DNA from: Paenibacillus xylanexedens
GTDB lineage: Bacteria; Bacillota; Bacilli; Paenibacillales; Paenibacillaceae
Reading direction: 5' to 3'
Assembly: GCF_017874615.1 (NCBI RefSeq)
Contig: NZ_JAGIKV010000032.1
Location: forward strand, 1-64,000
Length of the DNA: 64,000 nt
Under the pieces are notes generated by a model. That model saw only the letters and a program-made list of their open reading frames with translations. It was not told the DNA's origin and made no database searches. Position numbers and translations under genes: made by a program. This document shows positions 44,210 to 54,191 of the stretch, piece by piece (position 1 is the first letter of the stretch; each line of letters begins with the position of its first letter).

Positions 44210-46255
44210 ATGAATCGGTTCATCCGGAATTCTGGTTTTTATTTGATTCTTTTTTTAGTTGTGGTGGGGATAGTCCAGTTCGTCAGCAATGGCGGCGAAG
44301 CCACCGATAATCCTAGATATGATCAGTTGCGTGCAGCGATCAAAGCCAACAATGTCTCTGAATTGACGGTTCAATTCAACGGTCAAACGTATCTCGTGAC
44401 CGGTCAATACAAGAAGGCACCTGATGGCGCCAAATCAGAAAATTTCTCAACGTATATTCCTCCTACGGATGAGGCAATTAGTGAGCTTGTAGCTGCAAGT
44501 GAAACTAACAATTTCCAATATCATCAGGAGCCAATGAAAGGTGACAGCATCTGGTTGACGTTGCTGACTTCCTTTATTCCTTTGATCATTATGTTCCTGC
44601 TGTTCTTCTTCCTGTTTAATCAGGCTCAAGGCGGCGGCGGTAAAGTAATGAACTTTGGTAAAAGCCGTGCTCGTCTCTACAATGAAGAGAAGAAGCGGGT
44701 TACATTTGAAGATGTTGCGGGTGCTGACGAAGAGAAACAGGAACTTGTTGAGGTTGTAGACTTCCTCAAGGACCCTCGTAAATTCGCAGCAGTAGGTGCA
44801 AGGATTCCTAAGGGCGTATTGCTCGTAGGCCCTCCAGGTACCGGTAAAACATTGCTCGCTCGTGCCGTAGCCGGTGAAGCGGGTGTACCATTCTTCACGA
44901 TTTCAGGTTCCGACTTCGTTGAAATGTTCGTCGGTGTCGGTGCATCACGTGTACGTGATTTGTTTGAAAATGCGAAGAAAAATGCCCCATGTATCATCTT
45001 TATCGATGAGATTGATGCTGTAGGACGTCAGCGTGGTGCTGGTCTCGGTGGTGGTCACGATGAACGTGAACAGACACTCAACCAGTTGCTCGTTGAGATG
45101 GACGGATTCGGAGTTAACGAAGGTATTATCATCATAGCCGCAACGAACCGTGCAGATATTTTGGACCCTGCCTTGCTGCGTCCTGGACGTTTTGACCGTC
45201 AAATTACGGTTGACCGCCCTGATGTAAGAGGTCGTGAAGCTGTCCTGAAAGTACATTCCCGTAATAAACCACTGACCAACGATGTGAAGATGGATATTAT
45301 CGCGAAACGTACAACAGGCTTCTCCGGTGCAGATTTGGAAAATCTCTTGAACGAAGCGGCGCTGATTGCAGCACGTCGTAACCGTAAAGATATTTCCATG
45401 AAAGAAGTCGACGAAGCGATTGACCGTGTTATTGTTGGTACGGAGAAGAAAAGCCGTGTCATCAGTGATCGCGAGAAACGCATTGTTGCTTATCATGAAG
45501 CAGGTCATACCATTGTAGGATACTTCCTGGAACATGCCGATATGGTACATAAAGTGACCATCATTCCGCGCGGACGTGCGGGTGGATATGTAATCATGTT
45601 ACCTAAAGAAGACCGTATGCTGGTTACCAAAAACGAGTTGCTTGATAAAGTAACCGGCCTTCTCGGAGGTCGTGTAGCTGAAGAATTGTTCATCGGAGAA
45701 ATTGGTACTGGTGCATACAGTGACTTCCAGCAAGCGACAGGTATTGTTCGCAGCATGGTTATGGAATACGGTATGAGTGAGAAATTGGGACCTATGCAAT
45801 TCGGAAGTTCACAAGGACAGGTATTCCTTGGTCGGGATATCGGTCATGAACAGAATTACTCGGATTCCATTGCTTACGAGATTGATCAGGAAATGCAACG
45901 CTTTATCAATGACTGTTATGAGAAGTGTAAGGACTTGCTTGTTAAACATTCAAAAGAGATGCACCTGATCGCTCAAACTTTGCTTGAGGTTGAGACTTTG
46001 GAAATGGATCAGATCAAGCAATTGATCGAAACAGGTTCTTTGACTCCAAAAGCAGAGAATGACAATGATGGTGAAGGCACACCAACTGAAGGCGGAGAGC
46101 CAATCATCGACACCATCGGTGATGTGCGTGTTCGTATTCAAGGTAAAGATGAAACGCCTGAGCCACCAGCCGGAGATATTCCAAACGAAGCTCCGAATCT
46201 GGAAAAGGGTAATAACAATAACCCGGATGATGGCGGAACGAAGCCAACGTCTTAA
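44210..46255 (+). CDS. ftsH: ATP-dependent zinc metalloprotease FtsH
   Basis: Membrane AAA+ protease for quality control; in B. subtilis it also removes Spo0E-type and other regulators. 681 aa: two membrane spans (residues ~8-25, 118-140), AAA module with Walker A GPPGTGKT near 206, Walker [33 protein letters not shown], and zinc motif HEAGH. The last ~50 residues are acidic and disordered (Asn/Asp/Pro/Gly). ATG 44210 follows GAGGAGG. Confidence 0.97.
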   Translation: MNRFIRNSGFYLILFLVVVGIVQFVSNGGEATDNPRYDQLRAAIKANNVSELTVQFNGQTYLVTGQYKKAPDGAKSENFSTYIPPTDEAISELVAASETNNFQYHQEPMKGDSIWLTLLTSFIPLIIMFLLFFFLFNQAQGGGGKVMNFGKSRARLYNEEKKRVTFEDVAGADEEKQELVEVVDFLKDPRKFAAVGARIPKGVLLVGPPGTGKTLLARAVAGEAGVPFFTISGSDFVEMFVGVGASRVRDLFENAKKNAPCIIFIDEIDAVGRQRGAGLGGGHDEREQTLNQLLVEMDGFGVNEGIIIIAATNRADILDPALLRPGRFDRQITVDRPDVRGREAVLKVHSRNKPLTNDVKMDIIAKRTTGFSGADLENLLNEAALIAARRNRKDISMKEVDEAIDRVIVGTEKKSRVISDREKRIVAYHEAGHTIVGYFLEHADMVHKVTIIPRGRAGGYVIMLPKEDRMLVTKNELLDKVTGLLGGRVAEELFIGEIGTGAYSDFQQATGIVRSMVMEYGMSEKLGPMQFGSSQGQVFLGRDIGHEQNYSDSIAYEIDQEMQRFINDCYEKCKDLLVKHSKEMHLIAQTLLEVETLEMDQIKQLIETGSLTPKAENDNDGEGTPTEGGEPIIDTIGDVRVRIQGKDETPEPPAGDIPNEAPNLEKGNNNNPDDGGTKPTS

Positions 46256-46292
46256 TGCACAATACATCTGGCTATGATAGCAGGTGAAATCA

Positions 46293-46319
46293 AGAGAGCC
46301 CTCGGGGCTCTCTTTTTTT
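46293..46319 (+). terminator. Terminator after ftsH
   Basis: AGAGAGCCC / GGGCTCTCT stem (46293-46312) followed by about seven T. Confidence 0.92.
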
Positions 46320-46422
46320 ATCCATTATTTTAAATAAGGATAGATAAAGATAAACGGGAGTTAGATGGCGAACTAGTTAGCAAACAGGTGATTACAGCGC
46401 TGTTCCGGGCCTTTTTCATTTA

Positions 46423-46451
46423 TTGACAGAGTCGTGAACGTTGTGTAAATT
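46423..46451 (+). promoter_or_regulatory. Promoter of nadA (sigma-A)
   Basis: TTGACA (46423-46428), 17 bases, TAAATT (46446-46451), about 100 bases before nadA. Confidence 0.65.
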
Positions 46452-46554
46452 AGTTGTTAAACCGCTTGTGATTCGTTTCTCAAGCGAAGATAACGACTTA
46501 GGTTAGCCCACGAAACAGCGCATGACGCTGTCCCGATAAAGGAGAGGATCACAG

Positions 46555-47493
46555 GTGGAAGCTCTGGCTTTAGAGCGCAAGGCTGAGATGAACCGCGAGC
46601 TGCGTGAGCGGCTTATGGAGTTGAAGAAGGAACGTAATGCCATTATTCTTGCCCATTATTATCAACGTGACGAAGTACAGGAGGTTGCCGACTTCCGTGG
46701 AGATTCGTTTCTGTTAGCCCAGAAGGCAGCACAAACAGATGCGGATGTGATCGTTTTCTGTGGTGTTCATTTTATGGGTGAAAGCGCTAAAATTCTGGCG
46801 CCAAATAAAACAGTTATTATCCCGGACGAACGTGCGGGCTGCCCAATGGCAGATATGGTGAATGTGGATGGACTACGCAAATTGAAAGCACAACATCCTA
46901 ATGCCAAGGTAGTTACTTATATTAATTCCTCGGCTGAGATCAAAGCAGAGACTGACATCTGCTGTACTTCAGCGAATGCGGTACGGGTTATTCAATCGGT
47001 GGATTCCGACGAAATTATCTGGGTACCGGATAAAAACCTGGGACATTATGTGCAGCAGCATACAGACAAGAAAATGATTATCTGGGAAGGCTACTGCAAC
47101 ACTCACGATATGCTTACAGTCAAAGATGTGGTAGAGATGAGAGCCAAGCATCCAAATGCAGAGTTCGTTGTCCATCCAGAGTGTCGCCCTGAGGTTGTAG
47201 AAATGGGTGATTTTGTAGGCAGCACAACAGCCATTCTGGAGTATTGCAAAAATTCATCAGCGAAGGAATTTATCGTAGGTACCGAAGATGGTACAGGATA
47301 TCAGCTTCGTCTGGATAGTCCGGATAAACAGTTCCACTTTGCTACCAAGTTCCTCGTATGTCCCAACATGAAGGTGAACAACTTGAAGAAACTGGTGAAA
47401 TGCCTGGAAACGATGAAGCCGCAAATCTACGTGCCACCGGCCGTTGCTGACAAAGCCAGAGAATCACTAGAGCGCATGTTGTTGGTAAAGTAG
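46555..47493 (+). CDS. nadA: Quinolinate synthase NadA
   Basis: [4Fe-4S] enzyme that condenses iminoaspartate with DHAP to quinolinate (NAD de novo synthesis). 312 aa. Seen: AIILAHYYQRDEVQEVADFR, FCGVHFMGESAKIL, the first cluster cysteine in VIIPDERAGCPMAD region, HPECRPEVV and FLVCPNMKVNNLKKL. GTG 46555 lies after AGGAGAGGATCACAG. Starts the nadA-nadB-nadC operon, a different order from B. subtilis nadB-nadC-nadA. Confidence 0.95.
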   Translation: MEALALERKAEMNRELRERLMELKKERNAIILAHYYQRDEVQEVADFRGDSFLLAQKAAQTDADVIVFCGVHFMGESAKILAPNKTVIIPDERAGCPMADMVNVDGLRKLKAQHPNAKVVTYINSSAEIKAETDICCTSANAVRVIQSVDSDEIIWVPDKNLGHYVQQHTDKKMIIWEGYCNTHDMLTVKDVVEMRAKHPNAEFVVHPECRPEVVEMGDFVGSTTAILEYCKNSSAKEFIVGTEDGTGYQLRLDSPDKQFHFATKFLVCPNMKVNNLKKLVKCLETMKPQIYVPPAVADKARESLERMLLVK

Positions 47494-47528
47494 GATGCGC
47501 TACTCTTGCTCCAAGACAGGTGAATAAC

Positions 47529-49160
47529 ATGATACCGCAATATTTAGTTGATTTTGATCTGTCTGCGCTACCCATGGTAGAGACGGATGTACTGGTTATA
47601 GGCTCAGGGATTGCTGGTCTGTTCACCGCCATTAAGGCAAGTGGACAACAACGTGTATTAATGATTACGAAGAAGTCATTACTTGAAAGTAACACCAGAT
47701 ATGCGCAGGGAGGCATCGCTGCGGTTATTGCTGAGGATGATTCACCTGCTTATCATTTGCAGGATACACTTGTAGCAGGAGCGGGCTTATGCCGCTCCGA
47801 AGCGGTAGAGGTATTGGTGAATGAGGGGCCGGACGGAGTGAAGGAACTGATTCGTTTGGGTACTTTATTTGATCTGGAGAACGGCGAGCTGGCGTTGACG
47901 CAGGAAGGTGCGCACAGCCACCGCCGTATTTTGCATGCCAACGGAGATGCAACGGGATATGAGATTGTACGTGCGCTTGCTGTTGAAGTGAATGAACATC
48001 CGGGGATTGAAGTATGGGATGAGCATTTTGTTGTTGACCTGATTACAGATCGAGATCGAGGGGAATGCATTGGCGCTCTGGTTCAGAAGGATGACGGATC
48101 ACAAGTGTTCGTGAAGGCACAGGCAACCGTTCTTTGCTCTGGTGGGGCAGGACAACTGTACCGATATACAACAAATCCGGATGTAGCTACTGCCGATGGT
48201 GTAGCCATGGCCTATCGGGCTGGGGCTATTGTTCGTGACATGGAATTTATCCAATTCCACCCCACCTCTCTTTGTTACCCGGGGGCCCCGCGTTTCCTTG
48301 TGTCAGAAGCCGTACGCGGCGAAGGGGCATATTTGCGCAATGTGAAGGGCGAGCGCTTCATGGATCGTTATCATGCCCAGCTTGAACTGGCCCCTCGCGA
48401 TATCGTGGCACGAGCGATTGTTAGTGAGATGGAGTCCACCAACAGTACCTTTGTGTATTTGGACATTACGCATGAACAGCCAGAGATGATCAAGCATCGG
48501 TTCCCTACCATATATGAGACTTGTATGCGTTATGGATTAGACATGACAACGGACTGGATTCCCGTTGCACCTGCTGCCCATTACATGATGGGTGGAGTAA
48601 AAACGGATTTAAGTGGAGAGAGCAGTATCTCCCGATTATTTGCTTGTGGTGAGGTGTCTTCTACAGGAGTGCATGGAGCTAACCGTCTGGCAAGCAACTC
48701 CTTGTCAGAAGCGATTGTATTTGGCCGGAGAATTGTTGATCGCATTCAATCACTTTCCCCGCTCGGTTCATTACAAGTAAGAGGAACTTCGACCGCATCT
48801 GTGAACATGAATAGCAAGATCATGAAAGAGCAAAAACCTATATCCGAAAGACGTTTACGATTACAGAAAATGATGGTTCGTCAGGTAGGCTTGCGCCGGA
48901 ATGGTAAGGACCTGCAGAAGGCCATGGACAAGCTGCAACAGGAATTGCAATTTTTTGATCTGACACTCACTCATAAGGAAGAGCTGGAGTATGCCAACCT
49001 TCTGACCTGTGCCTGGTTAGTTACCAGCGGGGCATTACACCGCGAGGAGAGTCGGGGGGCTCACTATCGTGAGGATTTCCCGGCGCGTGATGATATCGTG
49101 TGGCAGAAGCATAGTCTGCAGCAGCGAGAACAAGCGATTGTGGAGGAATTGATGTCATGA
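47529..49160 (+). CDS. nadB: L-aspartate oxidase NadB
   Basis: FAD enzyme converting aspartate to iminoaspartate for NadA. 543 aa from ATG 47529 after AGGTGA; GTG 47520 is an alternative. FAD loop DVLVIGSGIAGLFTAI, ESNTRYAQGGIAAV, FIQFHPTSL, AAHYMMGGVKTDLSG and GANRLASNSL-type text are the fumarate reductase/NadB hallmarks. Stop overlaps the nadC ATG. Confidence 0.95.
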   Translation: MIPQYLVDFDLSALPMVETDVLVIGSGIAGLFTAIKASGQQRVLMITKKSLLESNTRYAQGGIAAVIAEDDSPAYHLQDTLVAGAGLCRSEAVEVLVNEGPDGVKELIRLGTLFDLENGELALTQEGAHSHRRILHANGDATGYEIVRALAVEVNEHPGIEVWDEHFVVDLITDRDRGECIGALVQKDDGSQVFVKAQATVLCSGGAGQLYRYTTNPDVATADGVAMAYRAGAIVRDMEFIQFHPTSLCYPGAPRFLVSEAVRGEGAYLRNVKGERFMDRYHAQLELAPRDIVARAIVSEMESTNSTFVYLDITHEQPEMIKHRFPTIYETCMRYGLDMTTDWIPVAPAAHYMMGGVKTDLSGESSISRLFACGEVSSTGVHGANRLASNSLSEAIVFGRRIVDRIQSLSPLGSLQVRGTSTASVNMNSKIMKEQKPISERRLRLQKMMVRQVGLRRNGKDLQKAMDKLQQELQFFDLTLTHKEELEYANLLTCAWLVTSGALHREESRGAHYREDFPARDDIVWQKHSLQQREQAIVEELMS

Positions 49161-50023
49161 TACTGAATGGATATAATGAAGGGCTTATCGAATCAATCAA
49201 AAACTGGCTTCGTGAAGATGTTGGTGCAGGTGACGTTACAACAAGTGTGACGATTCCAGCAGGCAACCAATCCAAGGCCATTATACACGCCAAAGACGAT
49301 GGTATTATTGCAGGCATGACCGTAGCTGAACTTGTATTTCAGGTCGTTGATCCTGATCTTGTATTTTCACCGAAGGTAACAGACGGAGACAAGGTTACCC
49401 ATGGCACGATTTTGGCCGAGGTAGAGGGAAGTACACATTCTCTGCTTACGGGGGAACGACTGGCACTTAACTTGCTGCAACGTATGTCCGGAATAGCTAC
49501 GCGTACGCGTGCCTACGTGGATGTGCTGGATGGTCTTGAGACCAGGCTCGTGGATACACGTAAGACAACGCCGGGCCACCGATTACTTGAGAAATACGCA
49601 GTGCGCGTGGGTGGCGGAGCGAATCATCGATTTGGACTGTACGATGCCGTTATGATTAAGGATAACCACATCAAGGGTGCAGGCGGAATCACCGAGGCGG
49701 TACAGCGTGCGCGAACCGTTATCCCACATACGATGACGATTGAAGTGGAGACTGAAAATCTGGAGCAGGTGAGAGAAGCCTTGCAAGCCGGGGCAGATAT
49801 CATTATGCTGGATAACATGCATCCAGAGCGGATGCGTGAAGCAGTTGAACTTATTCGTGAACAGGCTCCTCATGTGAAGGTTGAAGCATCCGGTAACGTG
49901 TCTCTTCAGACCATTCGTGGTATTGCAGAGAGTGGTGTGGATGTAATTTCGGTTGGCAGGTTAACCTATTCCTTTGAGAGCCTGGATATTAGTCTGGATT
50001 TAAATGAAAAGAAAGAGGGGTGA
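49157..50023 (+). CDS. nadC: Nicotinate-nucleotide pyrophosphorylase (carboxylating) NadC
   Basis: Converts quinolinate and PRPP to NaMN. 288 aa. Conserved EDVGAGDVTT, RMSGIATRTR, DTRKTTPGHRLLEKYAVRVG, GGGANHRFGLYDAVMIKDNH and EASGNVSLQTIRGIAESGVD. ATG 49157 overlaps the nadB stop (ATGA). Followed six bases later by coaX, so NAD and CoA synthesis genes may share a transcript. Confidence 0.96.
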   Translation: MILNGYNEGLIESIKNWLREDVGAGDVTTSVTIPAGNQSKAIIHAKDDGIIAGMTVAELVFQVVDPDLVFSPKVTDGDKVTHGTILAEVEGSTHSLLTGERLALNLLQRMSGIATRTRAYVDVLDGLETRLVDTRKTTPGHRLLEKYAVRVGGGANHRFGLYDAVMIKDNHIKGAGGITEAVQRARTVIPHTMTIEVETENLEQVREALQAGADIIMLDNMHPERMREAVELIREQAPHVKVEASGNVSLQTIRGIAESGVDVISVGRLTYSFESLDISLDLNEKKEG

Positions 50024-50029
50024 ACCTCT

Positions 50030-50800
50030 TTGATTTTAGTTGTAGACGTGGGGAACAGCAATATGGTGCTCGGCGTATATCAAGGCCGGGAATTGCTGCA
50101 CCACTTTCGTCTGAGTACATCACGTCAGTCAACAGTGGATGAATACGGCGTATTGATTTATAATTTATTTCATATGTCCGGCATCAGGGCAAGTGACATC
50201 GAAGGTGTCATCATCTCATCTGTGGTTCCGCCACTGGTGAATGTAATCGAAGCGATGTGTGAGAAGTATGTAGGCAAAAAAGCTTTGCTCGTTGGGCCTG
50301 GTATCAAAACTGGCTTGAATCTGCGATACGAGAACCCTCGTGAAGTGGGTGCAGATCGTATTGTTAATGCAGTGGCAGCCGTTGAGAAGTATGGCGGCCC
50401 TCTCGTCGTGGTCGATTTCGGTACTGCAACGACCTTTGACTGTATTGACGAGAAAGGCCACTATCTGGGGGGAGCTATTGTACCTGGCATCCAGATTGCC
50501 ACTGAAGCGCTCTATGAGCGGGCATCCAAGTTGCCTCGTATAGAGCTGGAGAAACCTAAAAAGGTCATTGGCCGTAATACTATTCATGCTATGCAAGCGG
50601 GTATTATATTTGGCTATGCAGGGCAGGTAGATGGTATTGTAGAACGTATTCGCGAGGAGATGGGAGCGAAGCCCCGAGTTATCGCGACGGGTGGTCTCGC
50701 TACACTTATCGCAGAAGAAACCCGTAGTATAGAGGAAGTTGATCCGCTGCTTACGCTTGAAGGGCTGCGTATTATATATGAGCGGAACCGGGAAAGGTGA
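50030..50800 (+). CDS. coaX: Type III pantothenate kinase
   Basis: First step of CoA synthesis, potassium-dependent and not inhibited by CoA. 256 aa. ASKHA-fold motifs: [41 protein letters not shown] and [13 protein letters not shown] 50030 follows AGAGGGGTG. Neighbour hslO as in B. subtilis. Confidence 0.96.
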   Translation: MILVVDVGNSNMVLGVYQGRELLHHFRLSTSRQSTVDEYGVLIYNLFHMSGIRASDIEGVIISSVVPPLVNVIEAMCEKYVGKKALLVGPGIKTGLNLRYENPREVGADRIVNAVAAVEKYGGPLVVVDFGTATTFDCIDEKGHYLGGAIVPGIQIATEALYERASKLPRIELEKPKKVIGRNTIHAMQAGIIFGYAGQVDGIVERIREEMGAKPRVIATGGLATLIAEETRSIEEVDPLLTLEGLRIIYERNRER

Positions 50801-50903
50801 GCATAGTGACGGCATACAGCGGGCTGAGATTACAGCTTAAGTGTTGTGCCGTTTTTTCTGTGTTACGACTATTATGGCGATACGCCAAAGGAGGCTGAAT
50901 GAC

Positions 50904-51794
50904 TTGGAAAACAACAACAAGCATGACCGGTTAATTCGTGGTACAGCAATGAATGGAAAGGTAAGAGCCTTTGCTATCCAGACTACGGAACTGGTTGAGG
51001 AACTACGCAGAAGACACGACACGTTTCCCACGGCTACAGCTGCCATGGGGCGTACGGTTACAACAGCAGCTATTATGGGTGCAATGCTCAAAGGTGAAGA
51101 GAAGTTAACGGTACAAGTCAACGGTGATGGGCCCATTGGACAGATTGTAGCTGATGCCAATGCGAAAGGCGAAGTACGAGGATATGTTTCTAATCCGCAT
51201 GTACATTTGCCAAGCAATAGTGTGGGTAAACTGGACGTTGCAGGCGCGGTTGGAACGGAAGGTTTCATCAACATAACGAAGGATTTGGGACTGAAAGAGC
51301 CATATCGTGGCAGTGTGCCTATTATTTCAGGAGAACTGGGCGAAGACTTCACGTACTACTTTGCTCAATCGGAGCAAACACCTTCTGCTGTAGGCGTTGG
51401 TGTGCTCGTTGATACGGATAATTCCGTTATTGTCTCAGGTGGATTCATTATGCAGCTGTTGCCGGGATTGACAGATCCAGAGATCACGGTGATCGAAAAC
51501 GCCATTAGTACGTTGCCGCCAGTGACGACGTTGCTGGAACAGGGACTTGAATTGGAAGAGTTGCTTCGCCGATTGTTGCCAGATGTACAAGTGATGGAAG
51601 GATTGGATATTCATTTTAGCTGTGAGTGTTCACGTGAGCGGGTAGAGAAGACACTAATCAGCCTGGGCCAAACGGAGATGGAGCAATTAATTGAAGAAGA
51701 GGGCCAGGCTGAAGTGGTCTGCCAATTCTGCAATGAAGCCTATGACTTTAACAAAGAACAACTTGAGACCATCCTAGAGCAAGCCAAGAACTGA
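50904..51794 (+). CDS. hslO: Redox-regulated chaperone Hsp33
   Basis: Holdase activated by oxidation of a four-cysteine zinc centre. 296 aa from TTG 50904 behind AAAGGAGG. C-terminal cysteines in CECSRE and CQFC; typical N-terminal text RGTAMNGKVRAFAIQTTELV, FPTATAAMGRT, GDGPIGQIVADANAKGEVRG. The open frame reaches to 50841 but lacks a start signal. Followed by the PrsA-like gene and cysK. Confidence 0.95.
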   Translation: MENNNKHDRLIRGTAMNGKVRAFAIQTTELVEELRRRHDTFPTATAAMGRTVTTAAIMGAMLKGEEKLTVQVNGDGPIGQIVADANAKGEVRGYVSNPHVHLPSNSVGKLDVAGAVGTEGFINITKDLGLKEPYRGSVPIISGELGEDFTYYFAQSEQTPSAVGVGVLVDTDNSVIVSGGFIMQLLPGLTDPEITVIENAISTLPPVTTLLEQGLELEELLRRLLPDVQVMEGLDIHFSCECSRERVEKTLISLGQTEMEQLIEEEGQAEVVCQFCNEAYDFNKEQLETILEQAKN

Positions 51795-51817
51795 TCTATG
51801 CGGGGACGGGATGCGGA

Positions 51818-52768
51818 ATGACAAGACAGGAAAAAGGGTTGTGGACGGCTGTAATTGTCTTGACGCTGGGTATGCTGGTCATGGGTAGTGTGATGGCTAT
51901 GCATGGTCTCAGACAGGGCAAAGACGAGGCAGATGCATCTCATGATGCCAATACGGAAGAAGGAAGCACCGTAGCGACGATCAACGGAGAAGTCATCACG
52001 GACAAAGAGTGGACCGATGCGCTGAAAAGACGCTATGGCAGCGAGTTATTACTCCAGATGTTAAACCGTAAAGCAGTATTTGCCGAAGCAATTGAACGCA
52101 AGCTGATCGTCACTCCCCAAGAGATTGCAAGAGAACTTGCCGCCGCGATGGATGGGTACGATTCAGAGAAATCATATTTTGACGAAATGAAGTCCCAATT
52201 GGGTCTGTCGAAACAGGAGCTTGAGTTGGAAGCCGGCTACAGGCTGCTGCTTGAGAAAATTGCAACGATCGGCATACAGATCAAGGATGCAGATATTGAG
52301 CATTACTGGACTGAACATCGTGAGGATTACGTTTCCCCCGAGAAATATGACTTGTCCATCATCGTAGTGAAGGAAGAAGAGGAAGCTGATTCCTTACTGG
52401 ATGCGTTGGAGAAGGGGGAAGACTTTGAAGAAGCTGCTCGCAAGCAATCGACAGACAGCTTCTCTCGTGATGCTGGTGGCAGGCTGGGATGGATTGAGCG
52501 CAATGATCCATTCCAGTCAGAAGAAATCCTTCAACTTGCTGCCGGGCTGGATATAGGCGATATTGCTGGTCCAGTTCAAGTGGAAGAGGGCTATGCTATT
52601 ATCAGACTTAATGATAAAGAAGAACGCCAGGTGCAATCTGCCGAAGAAGTCCGTGAGGAGATTCGAATGGAACTGGCTCTGAGTCAGGCTGATCCGTTGC
52701 CGCAGGTAGAGCAAATGCTGCGTAACAAGTATGAAGCCGTAATCCTGTCCGAGATTCCTGCCTCCTGA
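51818..52768 (+). CDS. yacD: PrsA/SurA-like peptidyl-prolyl isomerase (YacD)
   Basis: Membrane-anchored foldase-type protein, 316 aa: uncleaved N-terminal span (AVIVLTLGMLVMGSVMAM), SurA-N helical region (INGEVITDKEWTDALKRRYG), and a parvulin-like domain near residues 175-275 (YDLSIIVVKEEEEADSLLDA, GWIERNDPF). No lipobox Cys, unlike the prsA gene at 28745. Corresponds in position to B. subtilis yacD between hslO and cysK. The domain looks divergent, so isomerase activity is uncertain. Confidence 0.85.
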   Translation: MTRQEKGLWTAVIVLTLGMLVMGSVMAMHGLRQGKDEADASHDANTEEGSTVATINGEVITDKEWTDALKRRYGSELLLQMLNRKAVFAEAIERKLIVTPQEIARELAAAMDGYDSEKSYFDEMKSQLGLSKQELELEAGYRLLLEKIATIGIQIKDADIEHYWTEHREDYVSPEKYDLSIIVVKEEEEADSLLDALEKGEDFEEAARKQSTDSFSRDAGGRLGWIERNDPFQSEEILQLAAGLDIGDIAGPVQVEEGYAIIRLNDKEERQVQSAEEVREEIRMELALSQADPLPQVEQMLRNKYEAVILSEIPAS

Positions 52769-52811
52769 ATGCAATGGAAAAGATTGTCTCGTACTGCTGC
52801 ATCTTGATAAA

Positions 52812-52857
52812 AATACTCTGTCTGCGGTCTTAGGGCCAAAGGCAGAGTATTTTTTTT
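52812..52857 (+). terminator. Terminator after yacD
   Basis: ATACTCTG (52813-52820) with CAGAGTAT (52843-52850) around a longer loop, followed by eight T. Confidence 0.88.
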
Positions 52858-52868
52858 GAGTACTCATA

Positions 52869-52897
52869 TTGACAATAAGGGTTAACGTTGATAAGAT
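52869..52897 (+). promoter_or_regulatory. Promoter of cysK (sigma-A)
   Basis: TTGACA (52869-52874), 17 bases, TAAGAT (52892-52897). Confidence 0.8.
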
Positions 52898-52903
52898 GAA
52901 AAT

Positions 52904-53112
52904 AATAAATACCTACTCGTTTACTCGGATATAAAAGATTTATTTATGAACAAAGAAACTTTCGGAAACCTCCGCCCTGCTAGAAATCTTGGCAGTAAGG
53001 GATAGGATCAACAGGATTTCCGCAGTTCTTCTATAACAGCTAGAGGCTACCGGCCGCACAGTATAGGTTAACAGGACTCAAGTTTTATTCATCCACTAAG
53101 GAGGGCATTCAT
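52904..53112 (+). other. Long leader of cysK
   Basis: About 210 nt between the expected start point and the cysK ATG. CGGAAA (near 52965) can pair with TTTCCG (near 53018), and a CTGC...GGCAG hairpin lies between them. No S-box, T-box or other known class was recognised, and there is no terminator. Confidence 0.4.
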
Positions 53113-54051
53113 ATGGCTAAAGTAGTTAATAACGTAACAGAACTCATCGGAGGTACTCCGCTTGTTCGTCTGAACCGTATCGTACCTGAAGGCAGTGCTG
53201 AAGTATTCGTGAAGCTGGAGTACCAGAATCCAGGTTCAAGCGTGAAAGACCGTATCGCAATTAGCATTGTGGAAGAAGCGGAAAAAGAAGGCAAGCTAAA
53301 ACCAGGTGATACCATTATCGAAGCAACAAGTGGTAACACGGGAATTGGACTCGCGATGGTGGCTGCAGCCAAAGGCTACAAGTCCGTTATTGTAATGCCT
53401 GAGACGATGAGCTTGGAGCGTCGTAACTTGCTTCGTGCGTATGGTGCTGAGCTTGTGCTTACACCTGGAGCTGAAGGTATGAATGGTGCTGTTAAAAAAG
53501 CCGAAGAACTGCTGAAAGAAAACCCATCCTATTTCATGGCTGAGCAATTTAAAAATAAAGCCAACGTGAAGATCCACCGTGAAACGACTGGCCCTGAGAT
53601 TGTTGAAGCAATTCAATCTGTAGGCGGTACGTTGGATGCTTTCGTTGCAGGAATCGGTACAGGTGGAACAATTACAGGTGTAGGGGAAGTGCTGAAAGAA
53701 GCTTTCTCTGGTATTAAAATTGTTGCAGTTGAGCCAGCAGCTTCGCCAATTCTTGCAGGCGGCAAACCAGGCCCTCATAAGATCCAGGGGATTGGTGCCA
53801 ACTTTATCCCTGAGATCCTTGATCAGGAAATCTATGATGAGATCATTCACATTGAGAATGATGATGCCTTTGAGACCGCTCGCCAAGTAGCGAAGGAAGA
53901 GGGCATTCTGTCCGGTATTTCTTCCGGTGCAGCGATCCGTGCAGGTCTTCAGGTAGCAAAACAGTTGGGTGCAGGCAAACGTGTTGTCGTGATCGTGCCA
54001 AGTAACGGCGAGCGTTACCTCAGCACACCGCTTTACAACTTCGAAGGCTAA
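53113..54051 (+). CDS. cysK: Cysteine synthase A
   Basis: O-acetylserine (thiol)-lyase, PLP-dependent last step of cysteine synthesis. 312 aa. [18 protein letters not shown] with the PLP lysine, [36 protein letters not shown], and [23 protein letters not shown] before ATG 53113. Own promoter and long leader, and a terminator behind, so it is a single-gene unit. Confidence 0.97.
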   Translation: MAKVVNNVTELIGGTPLVRLNRIVPEGSAEVFVKLEYQNPGSSVKDRIAISIVEEAEKEGKLKPGDTIIEATSGNTGIGLAMVAAAKGYKSVIVMPETMSLERRNLLRAYGAELVLTPGAEGMNGAVKKAEELLKENPSYFMAEQFKNKANVKIHRETTGPEIVEAIQSVGGTLDAFVAGIGTGGTITGVGEVLKEAFSGIKIVAVEPAASPILAGGKPGPHKIQGIGANFIPEILDQEIYDEIIHIENDDAFETARQVAKEEGILSGISSGAAIRAGLQVAKQLGAGKRVVVIVPSNGERYLSTPLYNFEG

Positions 54052-54069
54052 GCTTACAAATGACAAAAC

Positions 54070-54107
54070 CAATCCTCCTTGCCCGTATGACGGGTATGGA
54101 GGATTTT
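54070..54107 (+). terminator. Terminator after cysK
   Basis: AATCCTCC (54070-54077) pairs with GGAGGATT (54098-54105), with inner CCCGT/ACGGG pairs and a short T run. Confidence 0.85.
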
Positions 54108-54191
54108 TGGCGTAATGCTTTTAAAAGGGGCGGCGCTTTAGTATACTATCAGACAATAGAACTAGCGATAGATGGAGGGCGGCACACCGCA

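Noticed and set aside
52898-53112. T-box or S-box leader for cysK or lysS
   Set aside because: The T-box core GGTGGNACCGCG and S-box core were not found before either gene.
53296-54072. 258-aa minus-strand frame opposite cysK
   Set aside because: Antisense of a certain gene; no recognisable domain.
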